From: Lysinibacillus sphaericus
GTDB lineage: Bacteria > Bacillota > Bacilli > Bacillales_A > Planococcaceae
Direction: 5' to 3'
DNA: 64,000 nucleotides
Assembly (NCBI RefSeq): GCF_006864135.1
Contig: NZ_SADV01000002.1
Location: 248,001-312,000, forward strand
A program made the translations under genes and the position numbers. Positions 36,602 through 46,119 of this stretch are shown one piece after another; position 1 is the stretch's first letter, and each line of letters opens with the position of its first letter. Below the pieces are notes generated by a model, which saw only the letters and a program-made list of their open reading frames with translations, made no database searches and was not told the origin of the DNA.

Positions 36602-38251
36602 ATGAATAAAAACAAAAAGTTTTTATTATTAACTGTCCTTGCAGTATTCTCATTAGTACTGGCTGCATGTGGCTTCGGTGGTGAAAAGTCTGATAATTCT
36701 TCATCTTCAGACGGCAGTAAAGATTCTGGTTCAAAAGCTAAAGAGCTTAACTTAGCAATTACTTCAGAACCACCATCTTTAAACCCAGGACTTGCAGAGG
36801 ATACTACATCTAGTGCAATCTTAATTAATGTTTTTGAGGGTCTAACTGTGTCAGACGCTGAAGGTAAGCCTACTCCAGGTATGGCTGAAAAGTGGGAAAT
36901 CAGTCCTGATAAAAAGACTTACACTTTCCATTTACGTGATGCAAAATGGTCAAATGGCGATACAGTTGTAGCTGGCGACTTCGAATATGCTTGGAAATGG
37001 GCATTAAATCCAGATAACCTTTCTGCGTATTCTTCTATTTTCTACCCAATTAAAGGGGCTCAAGCTTACCACCAAAATGGCGGTTCTGCTGATGACGTTG
37101 GTGTCAAAGCTGAAGATGACAAAACTTTAGTCGTAACTTTAGAAAACCCAACTCCGTATTTCCTAGAATTAACAGGATTCAAAACTTATTTACCAGTTAA
37201 CAAAAAAGTGACTGAAGCTAATAAACAATGGTACGCAGACGCAGGTGAAAATTACGTAACAAATGGTCCTTATAAATTAAGCGATTGGCAACATGACGCT
37301 TCTATCACTCTTACAAAATTTGAAGATTATTGGGATGCTTCAAATGTTGATGTTGATACTGTAAATATTGCTATGATTGAAAAAGAACCAACTGTTGCTA
37401 CTAACTTTAAATCTGGCTCGCTTGACTATATTGGTGCACCATTCCAAACAGTAGATCTTAATGCAATTGATGGCTTCAAAAAAGATGGTTCTTTAAGAAT
37501 CAAGGACCAAGCAAGTATTTATTGGTATAAATTCAATACAAAAGACAAAATTATGAACAATGCAAATATCCGTAAAGCTCTTGCTCTAGCAATCGATCGT
37601 CAAAAATTAATTGACAACGTAACTAAAGGTGAACAAAAACCGGCTACAGGTATGATTCCGGTAGCAGTTCCTAACTTTACAGAAGACCGTGGTTACTTCA
37701 AAGATAATGATGTTGCTGCAGCAAAAGCTGCTCTTGAAGCAGGGATGAAAGAACTTGGTATTAAAGACGCTAAAGATATTAAAGTGAATATTTCATTCAA
37801 CACTTCTGAAGCGCATGCAGCAATCGCTCAATATATTCAAGAAGAATGGAGCAAAAAACTTGGTATTTCATCTCAGTTAGATAACTCAGAATGGCAAGTT
37901 TATATTGACAAATTAAAAACTGGTGACTATCAAATTGGTCGTATGGGCTGGGTAGCTGATTATCTTGATCCATATACATTCCTTGAACAGTTCGATACAG
38001 CTAAAAATGGTAACAACCAAACAGGCTGGGAAAATGCTGAGTACAAAAAATTATTGGACAAAGCAGTTGCTGAGGTTGACGAAGCTAAACGTCTTGATTA
38101 TTTAAAACAAGCCGAAGCAATTATTATGACAGAATTCCCAGTTGCACCTATTTACTACTACACTAACTTGTCAGTAGTTAAAAAAGGTATTGAAAACTTA
38201 GATCCAAATCCAACTGGTGATATTCACCTTAAATACGTAAAGATTAAATAA
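36602..38251 (+). CDS. oppA: Oligopeptide ABC transporter substrate-binding lipoprotein (importer 1)
   Basis: Extracellular lipoprotein that captures peptides for the OppBCDF importer. The 549-residue precursor has a lipoprotein signal peptide ending in the lipobox LVLAACGFGG (Cys23 lipidated), a Ser/Asp-rich linker, and a family 5 solute-binding fold (ITSEPPSLNPGLAEDT, then the hallmark YTFHLRDAKWSNGDTVVAGD). Strong GGGGG site before the ATG. It is the first gene of oppABCDF and is followed by a 122-nt gap, which often allows more binding protein than permease. In spore formers Opp also imports signalling peptides; whether this one does cannot be told from sequence. Confidence 0.94.
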   Translation: MNKNKKFLLLTVLAVFSLVLAACGFGGEKSDNSSSSDGSKDSGSKAKELNLAITSEPPSLNPGLAEDTTSSAILINVFEGLTVSDAEGKPTPGMAEKWEISPDKKTYTFHLRDAKWSNGDTVVAGDFEYAWKWALNPDNLSAYSSIFYPIKGAQAYHQNGGSADDVGVKAEDDKTLVVTLENPTPYFLELTGFKTYLPVNKKVTEANKQWYADAGENYVTNGPYKLSDWQHDASITLTKFEDYWDASNVDVDTVNIAMIEKEPTVATNFKSGSLDYIGAPFQTVDLNAIDGFKKDGSLRIKDQASIYWYKFNTKDKIMNNANIRKALALAIDRQKLIDNVTKGEQKPATGMIPVAVPNFTEDRGYFKDNDVAAAKAALEAGMKELGIKDAKDIKVNISFNTSEAHAAIAQYIQEEWSKKLGISSQLDNSEWQVYIDKLKTGDYQIGRMGWVADYLDPYTFLEQFDTAKNGNNQTGWENAEYKKLLDKAVAEVDEAKRLDYLKQAEAIIMTEFPVAPIYYYTNLSVVKKGIENLDPNPTGDIHLKYVKIK

Positions 38252-38373
38252 TAATTTCTTTTAAGCTCTAAGCGGAGAGCTGCCTCGTAGCCACTGCGGC
38301 GCGAGTCAGCTCTTTTTAAAATACGAAGGCACTTATTTGTCAGAAAATTGACAAATAGAAGGAGGAGTTTTAT

Positions 38374-39303
38374 GTGATTAAATATATTTTGAAAAGGCTG
38401 ATGTATATACTTCTCGCGCTTTTCGTCATCGTAACGGCTACGTTTTTCCTATTGCGTCTTGCTCCTGGTAACCCATTTGCATCTGAACGTAATTTACCTC
38501 CTCAAATAGAGGCAAAGTTAAACGAAACGTATGGATTAAATAACCCTTGGTATATTCAGTACAAAGATTATTTAATCGATGCGGCCACTTTTAATTTCGG
38601 TGAATCTATGAAATATAAAGCGCGTTCTACAAATGATATGATTGCAGAAGGCTTCCCTGTATCATTAACTTTAGGAATTGAAGCGATGCTGCTAGCAATT
38701 GGATTTGGTGTATTAATCGGTGTAATTGCTGCGCTTTATCATAATAGGTGGCCAGATTATTTGGCAACGACCTTTGCGGTGCTCGGAATTTCCGTTCCAT
38801 CTTTTATATTAGCTGGACTTATGCAGTATTTCCTTGCATACAAGCTCCAATTATTCCCAATAAGTGGATGGAAAGGCTTTGCTTATAGTATATTGCCAGC
38901 CTTAGCTATTGCATTATCGCATATGGGCTTTATTGCTAAACTAGTACGTTCAAGTATGCTCGATCAAAATAATAGTGATTACGTAAAAATGGCTCGTGCA
39001 AAAGGTATAGGTAAATGGACAATCGTCTTCCGCCATACTTTACGAAACGCCCTCTTACCAGTCGTTACTTATTTAGGTCCATTAACAGCTGCTGTTGTTA
39101 CAGGTAGCTTCATTGTAGAGTCAATTTTTGCGGTTCCTGGATTAGGTAAGCACTTTGTGCAAAGTATTACGAACCGTGATTATACTGTTATTATGGGGAC
39201 AACCGTGTTCTACGCAATCATTCTTTTATTTGCGGTATTCATCGTAGATATTTTATATAGCGTGATCGATCCGCGAATTAGACTGAAAGGAGCGAAAAAG
39301 TAA
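38374..39303 (+). CDS. oppB: Oligopeptide ABC transporter permease OppB (importer 1)
   Basis: Inner membrane permease subunit with about six membrane segments. The 309-residue protein opens with the family pattern MIKYILKRLMYILLALFVIVTATFFLLRLAPGNPF. The ATPase-contacting loop is visible as KMARAKGIGKWTIVFRHTLRNALLPV. The start is GTG at 38374, 8 nt after an AAGGAGG site; an overlapping ATG is out of frame. It pairs with OppC to form the channel, and the genes overlap by one base (TAATG). Confidence 0.95.
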   Translation: MIKYILKRLMYILLALFVIVTATFFLLRLAPGNPFASERNLPPQIEAKLNETYGLNNPWYIQYKDYLIDAATFNFGESMKYKARSTNDMIAEGFPVSLTLGIEAMLLAIGFGVLIGVIAALYHNRWPDYLATTFAVLGISVPSFILAGLMQYFLAYKLQLFPISGWKGFAYSILPALAIALSHMGFIAKLVRSSMLDQNNSDYVKMARAKGIGKWTIVFRHTLRNALLPVVTYLGPLTAAVVTGSFIVESIFAVPGLGKHFVQSITNRDYTVIMGTTVFYAIILLFAVFIVDILYSVIDPRIRLKGAKK

Positions 39304-40223
39304 TGACACAGCAACAAATCGAAAAAGATAAATTTAAAATTGTTGGCGGAAATCATGAAGCAACCGAAAAATTAACTGATAAATCTGTCTCTTTTTGGAA
39401 GGAAGTATTTATCCGTTTTTCCCATAATAAAATGGCCATTTTTGGCTTAATTGCTTTAATAATTATTGTTTTAATGGCTACCTTTGTACCAATGTTTTCA
39501 CAATACCACTATAGCGATCAATTAGGTGCTTTTAATGCCCCACCATCATCAGAATTTTGGTTTGGTACAGATGATTTGGGTCGAGATATTTTCGTTCGCA
39601 TATGGGCTGGCGCTCGTATTTCTTTATTCATCGGGTTTGCTGCGGCAATCATAGACTTGATCATTGGTGTATTATGGGGAAGTATTTCTGGTTTAGCAGG
39701 CGGTCGTGTTGACAATATTATGATGCGTATTGCCGATGTTTTAACAGCAGTACCTTACCTTTTAGTAGTAATCGTACTTTTAGTAGTATTAGAACAAGGT
39801 ATTTTTCCAATGATTATTGCATTATCCATTACAGGTTGGATCAATATGGCCCGTATTGTACGTGGTGAAGTATTATCTATTAAAAATCAAGAGTATGTTT
39901 TAGCGGCTCGTACATTGGGCGCAAGAACAGGACATTTAATTATCAAACATTTAGTGCCAAATGCACTTGGTGCGATTTTAGTATCCATGACATTAACAGT
40001 GCCAACTGCTATTTTTACTGAGTCTTTCCTTAGTTATTTAGGACTTGGGGTTCCTGCCCCACAAGCCTCTTGGGGAACAATGGCATCTGATGGAAATGGC
40101 GCGATTGCCAATGCTCCTTGGCGTTTAATATTCCCTGCACTGTTCATTTCACTAACAATCTTTGCGTTTAACGCAGTTGGTGACGGCTTACGTGATGCAT
40201 TAGATCCAAAACTACGTAAATAA
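39303..40223 (+). CDS. oppC: Oligopeptide ABC transporter permease OppC (importer 1)
   Basis: Second permease subunit, 306 residues. It has a cytoplasmic N-terminal tail of about 45 residues, a first membrane segment (MAIFGLIALIIIVLMATFVP), the FGTDDLGRDIFVRIWAGAR motif typical of OppC/DppC, about five further segments, and the ATPase-coupling loop VLAARTLGARTGHLIIKHLVPNAL. The start codon overlaps the oppB stop by one base. OppD follows after 14 nt with its own AAGGAGG site. Confidence 0.95.
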   Translation: MTQQQIEKDKFKIVGGNHEATEKLTDKSVSFWKEVFIRFSHNKMAIFGLIALIIIVLMATFVPMFSQYHYSDQLGAFNAPPSSEFWFGTDDLGRDIFVRIWAGARISLFIGFAAAIIDLIIGVLWGSISGLAGGRVDNIMMRIADVLTAVPYLLVVIVLLVVLEQGIFPMIIALSITGWINMARIVRGEVLSIKNQEYVLAARTLGARTGHLIIKHLVPNALGAILVSMTLTVPTAIFTESFLSYLGLGVPAPQASWGTMASDGNGAIANAPWRLIFPALFISLTIFAFNAVGDGLRDALDPKLRK

Positions 40224-40237
40224 GGAGGTGGCCGAAT

Positions 40238-41293
40238 ATGAGTAAAACCATTTTAGAAGTAAAAGATTTAAAAATAAACTTTAAAACGTATGCAGGACTA
40301 GTTCACGCTGTTCGTGGTGTAAACTTTGACTTAAAAGAAGGTGAAACACTAGCAATCGTTGGTGAATCCGGTTCTGGTAAGAGTGTTACGAGTAACGCAT
40401 TAATGAAACTAATTCCACAGCCACCTGGTATTTATGAGTCAGGACAAATTTTATTTAACGGTCGTGATTTAGTGCCTTTAAGTGATAAGGAAATGTCAAA
40501 AATACGCGGAAATGAAATTGCAATGATTTTCCAAGATCCAATGACAAGCTTAAACCCGACGATGAAGGTCGGACGTCAAATAACTGAAGTTATTTTACAA
40601 CATAAAAAAGTATCAAAAGCTGATGCTAAAAAACGTGCAATCGAGCTTTTAACACAGGTAGGTATCCCCTTCCCTGAAAAACGTTATAATCAATACCCGC
40701 ATGAGTTTTCAGGCGGTATGCGTCAACGTGTTGTTATTGCTATCGCACTCGCAGCTGATCCTAAGCTTCTAATTGCCGATGAACCAACAACAGCTTTAGA
40801 CGTTACCATTCAAGCGCAAATTTTAGAGCTAATGAAAGAAATTCAAAAAAATTCGAAAACATCGATCATTTTCATTACTCACGATTTAGGTGTCGTGGCA
40901 AACGTTGCTGACCGAGTTGCAGTTATGTATGCCGGACAAATCGTTGAATATGGTACTGTTAATGATATTTTCTATAACCCTAAGCATCCATATACATGGG
41001 GTCTACTTGGTTCAATGCCTGACTTAGATAACGATACGGATGAGCTATTACGCACAATTCCTGGTTCACCACCAGATCTTATTCACCCTCCAAAGGGCGA
41101 TGCGTTTGCCGCTCGTAATGAATTTGCAATGGCTATTGACTATGAGCAAGAGCCACCGATGTTCCAAGTAAGTGAAACGCACTTTGCAAAAACTTGGTTG
41201 ATGCATCCTGATGCACCAAAAATTCCGCTTCCAGATGAGGTTGCTAAACGTATTGAAGGATATTTAGCAAAGGAGGCACAATCAAATGACTAA
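40238..41293 (+). CDS. oppD: Oligopeptide ABC transporter ATPase OppD (importer 1)
   Basis: Cytoplasmic ATPase driving uptake. The 351-residue protein has Walker A GESGSGKS, Q-loop FQDPMTSLNPT, signature FSGGMRQR, Walker [15 protein letters not shown] and the switch His of ITHDLGVVA. The C-terminal extension (PGSPPDLIHPPKGDAFAARNEFA) lacks the four cysteines that bind an Fe-S cluster in some relatives, as is also true of B. subtilis OppD. It ends 8 nt inside oppF. Confidence 0.95.
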   Translation: MSKTILEVKDLKINFKTYAGLVHAVRGVNFDLKEGETLAIVGESGSGKSVTSNALMKLIPQPPGIYESGQILFNGRDLVPLSDKEMSKIRGNEIAMIFQDPMTSLNPTMKVGRQITEVILQHKKVSKADAKKRAIELLTQVGIPFPEKRYNQYPHEFSGGMRQRVVIAIALAADPKLLIADEPTTALDVTIQAQILELMKEIQKNSKTSIIFITHDLGVVANVADRVAVMYAGQIVEYGTVNDIFYNPKHPYTWGLLGSMPDLDNDTDELLRTIPGSPPDLIHPPKGDAFAARNEFAMAIDYEQEPPMFQVSETHFAKTWLMHPDAPKIPLPDEVAKRIEGYLAKEAQSND

Positions 41294-42212
41294 ATCAGGC
41301 GCAAAAAAAGTTCTTGAAATTAAAAATTTAAAGCAGCATTTCGGTTCAGCAAGTAACCCTATTAAAGCAGTTGACGGTATTAGCTTCGATGTCTACGAAG
41401 GTGAAACACTCGGTCTTGTAGGAGAATCAGGCTGTGGTAAATCAACAACTGGGCGTTCCATTATTCGCCTGTACGACATTACAGATGGGGAAATTATTTT
41501 CGATGGCGAGAACGTCCATGGGAAAAAAAACAAAAATGAATTAAAGAAATTTAATCGTCAAATGCAAATGATTTTCCAAGATCCATACGCTTCATTAAAC
41601 CCGCGTATGACAGCTGGAGAAATCATTAGTGAAGGCTTTAAAATTCACGGTCTTTACAAAGATAAAAAAGAGCGCCGTGAAAAAGTAAATCAACTGTTAG
41701 AGGCTGTTGGCTTAAACAAAGAGCACGCAAACCGTTATGCTCATGAATTCTCTGGAGGTCAACGTCAACGTATTGGAATTGCTCGTGCGCTAAGCTTAGA
41801 TCCTAAGTTTATTATCGCCGATGAACCTATTTCTGCACTTGATGTTTCGATTCAAGCGCAAGTTGTAAACTTATTAAAACAACTGCAAAAAGAACGTGGC
41901 TTAACATATCTTTTCATTGCCCATGACTTATCAATGGTTAAGTATATCAGTGACCGTATCGCTGTTATGTACCGTGGTAAAATCATGGAAATCGGTAAAG
42001 CAGATGATATATACAATCACCCTGTTCATCCGTATACAAAATCATTATTATCTGCGATCCCACTTCCTGACCCAATGTCAGAAAAACGCCGACAACGTAT
42101 TCCGTACAAGCATACAGAGGTTGACGATAGCGCAACATACCACGAAGTTGGCGATCAGCATTACGTTTATGGTACTGCAGACCTTATGAAAACTTGGATT
42201 GCTAATCGATAA
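41286..42212 (+). CDS. oppF: Oligopeptide ABC transporter ATPase OppF (importer 1)
   Basis: Partner ATPase of OppD. The 308-residue protein has Walker [14 protein letters not shown]-loop [12 protein letters not shown], signature [15 protein letters not shown], Walker [15 protein letters not shown] and [11 protein letters not shown]. Its C-terminal tail ([24 protein letters not shown]) has no cysteines. It overlaps oppD by 8 nt and is followed by a terminator, ending importer 1. Confidence 0.95.
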   Translation: MTKSGAKKVLEIKNLKQHFGSASNPIKAVDGISFDVYEGETLGLVGESGCGKSTTGRSIIRLYDITDGEIIFDGENVHGKKNKNELKKFNRQMQMIFQDPYASLNPRMTAGEIISEGFKIHGLYKDKKERREKVNQLLEAVGLNKEHANRYAHEFSGGQRQRIGIARALSLDPKFIIADEPISALDVSIQAQVVNLLKQLQKERGLTYLFIAHDLSMVKYISDRIAVMYRGKIMEIGKADDIYNHPVHPYTKSLLSAIPLPDPMSEKRRQRIPYKHTEVDDSATYHEVGDQHYVYGTADLMKTWIANR

Positions 42213-42220
42213 AAACTTAT

Positions 42221-42267
42221 AAATCCATCCATTATTTATTACTGGATGGATTTTCATCTTTTTTTAT
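42221..42267 (+). terminator. Terminator of oppABCDF (importer 1)
   Basis: AAATCCATCC pairs with GGATGGATTT around a 13-nt loop, followed by a run of seven T a few bases later. It begins 9 nt past the oppF stop. Confidence 0.85.
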
Positions 42268-42294
42268 TCGCCATTCATGTAAATGAAAATTTAA

Positions 42295-42329
42295 CACCTT
42301 TAAAAGTGAATTTATTACTTTTAAAGGTG
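42295..42329. terminator. Hairpin between convergent importers 1 and 2
   Basis: CACCTTTAAAAGT and its exact complement flank a 9-nt loop; the right side continues CTTTATTTT on the plus strand, and the minus side TTAAATTTTC. It probably serves importer 2 (minus strand) and backs up importer 1. Confidence 0.65.
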
Positions 42330-42364
42330 CTTTATTTTCTTCTATAACAAATCCAGCTTATCTA

Positions 42365-43273
42365 TTACCTTCTTGATTTTGGATTTAAAGCATCTTTTAA
42401 TCCTTCTCCAATAAAGTTGATAGACAAAATAACTAGAGTAATAGCCGTTGCAGGTGGTACCCACATCCAAAGCTTATCCTTTAGTACATCTGAGTTTCTA
42501 GCCTCAAATAGCATATTGCCCCAGCTAGGTGTATCAGCCGGAACCCCAAGGCCTAAAAAACTTAAACTAGATTCTGCAACAATTGTTACCGCCATCAATA
42601 ATGTTGCCTGTACAATAATCGTCGATGCAACGTTAGGCAATAAGTGCTTAATGATTATTTTTGATGGTTTACAGCCAATTGACTGAGCAGCTAATATATA
42701 CTCATTTTCCTTTTCAGTTAAAACCCTACTTCGTACTATCCTTGCAACGCTTCCCCACATTAAAAGTGAAATAACAATTATTAATGTCCATAGACCAGAT
42801 ATTTTTCCTGAAAGTATAGTATTTAAAACAATACAGAAAACTAAAAATGGAAACATTAATACAAAGTCAGTAAATCGCATTAACGTTTGATCTATTTTTC
42901 CTCCAAAATACCCTGAAATAGCGCCAACAGCTGTTCCGATCATTACAATAAAAATCATACAGCCTAATCCAACTGTTAAAGATGATCTACCAGCGTAGAG
43001 CATTCTAGTAAAAACATCTCGTCCATTCGTATCTGTTCCTAACCAATGCTCGCTTGATGGAGGTAGACTAATTTTCATAAAGTCGACACGTACAATATCT
43101 TTTGTTGTAATATAAGGAGCTAAAAACGATACAACAATAACTATTAGTAAAAAAATTAGACTAATCATCGCTAATTTATTTTTAACAAACTTTCGTCTCG
43201 CTATCACCCATGGCGAGGGGCTTTTTTTCGGTGTCTTTGGCGATAAAACTTCTTGATCAGTTACCAATGTCAT
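42365..43273 (-). CDS. Peptide ABC transporter permease, OppC/DppC type (importer 2)
   Basis: A 302-residue permease with a cytoplasmic N-terminal tail, first membrane segment MISLIFLLIVIVVSFLAPYI, the LGTDTNGRDVFTRMLYAGR motif of the OppC/DppC/AppC family, about five more segments and the coupling loop ILAAQSIGCKPSKIIIKHLLPNV. A TAAGGAGGGG site precedes the ATG, 12 nt after the partner permease. It is the last gene of importer 2. The substrate (di- or oligopeptide, or another family 5 ligand) is not clear. Confidence 0.93.
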   Translation of the reverse strand: MTLVTDQEVLSPKTPKKSPSPWVIARRKFVKNKLAMISLIFLLIVIVVSFLAPYITTKDIVRVDFMKISLPPSSEHWLGTDTNGRDVFTRMLYAGRSSLTVGLGCMIFIVMIGTAVGAISGYFGGKIDQTLMRFTDFVLMFPFLVFCIVLNTILSGKISGLWTLIIVISLLMWGSVARIVRSRVLTEKENEYILAAQSIGCKPSKIIIKHLLPNVASTIIVQATLLMAVTIVAESSLSFLGLGVPADTPSWGNMLFEARNSDVLKDKLWMWVPPATAITLVILSINFIGEGLKDALNPKSRR

Positions 43274-43285
43274 ATTTTCCCCTCC

Positions 43286-44251
43286 TTAATCTAGTCTAAT
43301 ACGCGGATCTACCACACCATATAATATATCCGCTACTAAATTTCCAAAAAGTGTTAAAAACGAAAGTAACATTGTTATCGACATCATGACCGCATAATCT
43401 CTACGTCCAACAGATTCTAAGAAGAGTGCGCCTATTCCCGGATAAGTAAAGATGGTTTCTGTTATTACCGCACCACTAATTAATGTGGCAATATCAAAAC
43501 CTAGATACGTAATTATTGGAATAATAGAATTCCGTAAAATATGTTTGTTATATATTTTCGACTCTTTTGTTCCCTTTGCTCTCGCTGTTCTTACAAAATC
43601 CTTCCTACTATTTTCAATAATGTCATTTCGTAGAAATTGTGTATAGGACGCCGTTCCCATTAATCCTAAAATAAGTGCAGGTAACAAAACATGGTGCATC
43701 CTACTCATGTAGTACGCCCAAGTTCCTTCCCCTATGCCTACACCTACGGAACCACTGAAAGGAAACCATCCTAGCTTAAAGGAAAAGAAATAAATAGCAA
43801 CAATCCCTGCAACAAATGATGGAATGGCTAAAGCTAAATAATTATAAGTTGCAATTAAATTATCTCCGAGTGTATAAGGTTTTCTTCCTGCATACATTCC
43901 CATAAGAAATGCAAAAAAGTACGTAAAAACTAATGATGTTAACGCTAAAAATATTGTATTTGGTATTCGCTGAGCAATAATCTCTGCAGCCGGTTTTTTA
44001 TAAACTGTAGATTTCCCGAAATCCCCTTGTATAAATTTACTGACCCATCTACCATATTGCACGATAATCGGGTCATTATAGCCTAATTTTTCTCTCATTT
44101 CTTCAATGTATTGTGGATTCGTATTAGAAGGATTGATTTCACCAGCAAATGGATCTCCTGGCATCATTTTCGCTAAAAAGAACACCACCACAGAAATAAG
44201 GAGTAACAATGGAATCATGCCGAGAAATCTTCGAAGTGTGTATTGAAGCAT
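43286..44251 (-). CDS. Peptide ABC transporter permease, OppB/DppB type (importer 2)
   Basis: A 321-residue permease starting MLQYTLRRFLGMIPLLLLISVVVFFLAKMMPGDPFAG, the family N-terminal pattern, with about six membrane segments and the coupling loop FVRTARAKGTKESKIYNKHILRNSIIPI. It has an AAGGAG site 8 nt from the ATG. A perfect 12-bp hairpin separates it from the binding-protein gene upstream, which could lower permease levels relative to the binding protein. Confidence 0.93.
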   Translation of the reverse strand: MLQYTLRRFLGMIPLLLLISVVVFFLAKMMPGDPFAGEINPSNTNPQYIEEMREKLGYNDPIIVQYGRWVSKFIQGDFGKSTVYKKPAAEIIAQRIPNTIFLALTSLVFTYFFAFLMGMYAGRKPYTLGDNLIATYNYLALAIPSFVAGIVAIYFFSFKLGWFPFSGSVGVGIGEGTWAYYMSRMHHVLLPALILGLMGTASYTQFLRNDIIENSRKDFVRTARAKGTKESKIYNKHILRNSIIPIITYLGFDIATLISGAVITETIFTYPGIGALFLESVGRRDYAVMMSITMLLSFLTLFGNLVADILYGVVDPRIRLD

Positions 44252-44276
44252 GTGACGTCTCCTTATCTAGAAATTT

Positions 44277-44314
44277 ACTAACTAGGCCCAATTCATGAAG
44301 TAGGCCTAGTTAGT
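44277..44314 (-). other. Intercistronic hairpin between binding protein and permease genes
   Basis: ACTAACTAGGCC and its exact complement flank a 14-nt loop in the 82-nt gap after the importer 2 binding-protein gene. There is no T run, so it looks like a processing or 3'-end stability hairpin rather than a full terminator. Confidence 0.6.
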
Positions 44315-44333
44315 AGGCTTAACAGTTTACAAT

Positions 44334-46058
44334 TTATTCCTTAACATACCATTTATAGACATCTGTTTGGAAACCAACAGCGTTAATATGAACACCTTGT
44401 AGTCGATTATTAATGCCATATAAATCTAAGGCTTCCCATAATGGTAGGGCTGGTAATTCTTCATTGAAGTATTTTTGCCATTCCACATAAGTTTGCTTAC
44501 GCTTATCTTTGTCAAATGCTTCTTCACTTAAGCCTTTATCTAATAATTTTTGGTTCTTAGCATCTATATAGCGACCGAAGTTCCATTCTGCATCGTTCCC
44601 CCATAATCCAGATGGGTCAGGATCTGCACCTGTACTCCAAGTACCGAAGAATGCTTCTAATGCAGCATCATCATTTTTTTTCATATCATTATATAAGTTA
44701 AACTCGATTAAAGTACCAGTTGCTTGTTCTGTTTTCACTCCGATATCATTCCAAGCTTGAATAATCGCTTGAGAGCGACCCTCAAAGGCAGCAGGACCAG
44801 CATAGTGACCAAATAAAATTTTAAATGGCTTCCCTTTAGGATCTTCTACAAAGCCATCACCATTAATATCTACATAACCTGCAGACTTAAGAAGCTCTTT
44901 AGCCTTTTCTGAATTGTATGCATATTGATTTAAGTCAGATTCCTCTGCAGCAGTCCAGAAAGCACTTGGAATCACAGTATTTGCAACTATAGCTTTTCCT
45001 TCTAAGAAAGCATCGATCATTGCTGGACGGTTAATTGCGTATAATAGTGCTTGGCGCAATTCTTTTGATTTAAACTTATCAAAATCTGCTACATTTTTAA
45101 GAGTAGCTTTATCACGATGACCAAAACGAAGACCGATATATGAGTAACTTACACCATTCGTTTCTTCAATACGTACATTTTTCAATGCTGACAATTCTTT
45201 CACAGCTTGTGGTCTAATATCCATAATGTCAATTTCTCCGTTTTGGAACGCACCAGCTGCCAATGATGGGTCAATTACTTTTACAATCACCCCATCAAGC
45301 TGCGGCTTGCCCTTCCAGTAATCATCAAAACGCTCTAATTCAGAATATTCACCGTCTACAACCTTTTTCACTTTAAACGGCCCTACGCCAACAGGATTTT
45401 CACGAACTTGTTTCGACTCGCTTAAATCTTTAACAGCAATACCTTCATAATGTTTCTTTGGCATTGGATAAGACCAAAGATTTTCTAAATTATTAACTTT
45501 CACTTTGTCAAAAGTAATTTTCACAGTATATGGATCAACGACTTCGATCCCTTCGATTTTGTCAGCTTTCCCTGCTTTTTTTGCTTTTGCCCCTTTAATA
45601 TTTTCAACATAATTGAATCGTGGGCCATCGTAATCCTTATTAGCTATTGTCTCTAATGCAAATACCCAGTCATCAACTGTTAACTCCTCACCATTGTGCC
45701 ATTTTACACCTTTCTTAAAGGTGAACGTATAAGTTAATTTATCCTCACTAATTTCCCAAGTTGCTAAATTAGGAACATATTCTAAGTTATCATTTACATC
45801 ATAAATACCATCCATTATGAAATTTTGAATATAACTATCTACAATACTTCCATTAAATGCTGGGTCAAATACACCTTCAGGCGCTTGGTCAGTACCGAAA
45901 GTTACAACCTTATTTTTTGCTGTCTCACTAGTCTTTGTGGAATCACCTTTATCTTTTTCCTTATCTTTGTCAGTTGTCGAGTTATCGCTATTACACGCTG
46001 CTAAAAACAAAGCTGTTACTAGCATTAGCATGAAAGCCCATAATGCTGATTTTTTCAT
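44334..46058 (-). CDS. Peptide ABC transporter substrate-binding lipoprotein (importer 2)
   Basis: A 574-residue family 5 solute-binding lipoprotein with lipobox LFLAACNS (Cys22) and an Asp/Lys-rich linker. The binding domain shows LTYTFTFKKGVKWHNGEELTVDDWVFALE and, later, YAINRPAMIDAFLEGKA. It carries FGTWSTGADPDPSGLWG, similar to the importer 3 protein, so the two are probable paralogues. The GGGGGG site is ideal. Unusually, it lies in the middle of its operon, after the two ATPase genes and before the permeases. Confidence 0.93.
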   Translation of the reverse strand: MKKSALWAFMLMLVTALFLAACNSDNSTTDKDKEKDKGDSTKTSETAKNKVVTFGTDQAPEGVFDPAFNGSIVDSYIQNFIMDGIYDVNDNLEYVPNLATWEISEDKLTYTFTFKKGVKWHNGEELTVDDWVFALETIANKDYDGPRFNYVENIKGAKAKKAGKADKIEGIEVVDPYTVKITFDKVKVNNLENLWSYPMPKKHYEGIAVKDLSESKQVRENPVGVGPFKVKKVVDGEYSELERFDDYWKGKPQLDGVIVKVIDPSLAAGAFQNGEIDIMDIRPQAVKELSALKNVRIEETNGVSYSYIGLRFGHRDKATLKNVADFDKFKSKELRQALLYAINRPAMIDAFLEGKAIVANTVIPSAFWTAAEESDLNQYAYNSEKAKELLKSAGYVDINGDGFVEDPKGKPFKILFGHYAGPAAFEGRSQAIIQAWNDIGVKTEQATGTLIEFNLYNDMKKNDDAALEAFFGTWSTGADPDPSGLWGNDAEWNFGRYIDAKNQKLLDKGLSEEAFDKDKRKQTYVEWQKYFNEELPALPLWEALDLYGINNRLQGVHINAVGFQTDVYKWYVKE

Positions 46059-46119
46059 TGTTTATCCCCCCGTGAATTTTATTTTGAAAATAATTAACAC
46101 ACGATTTTCTTATTATTTT

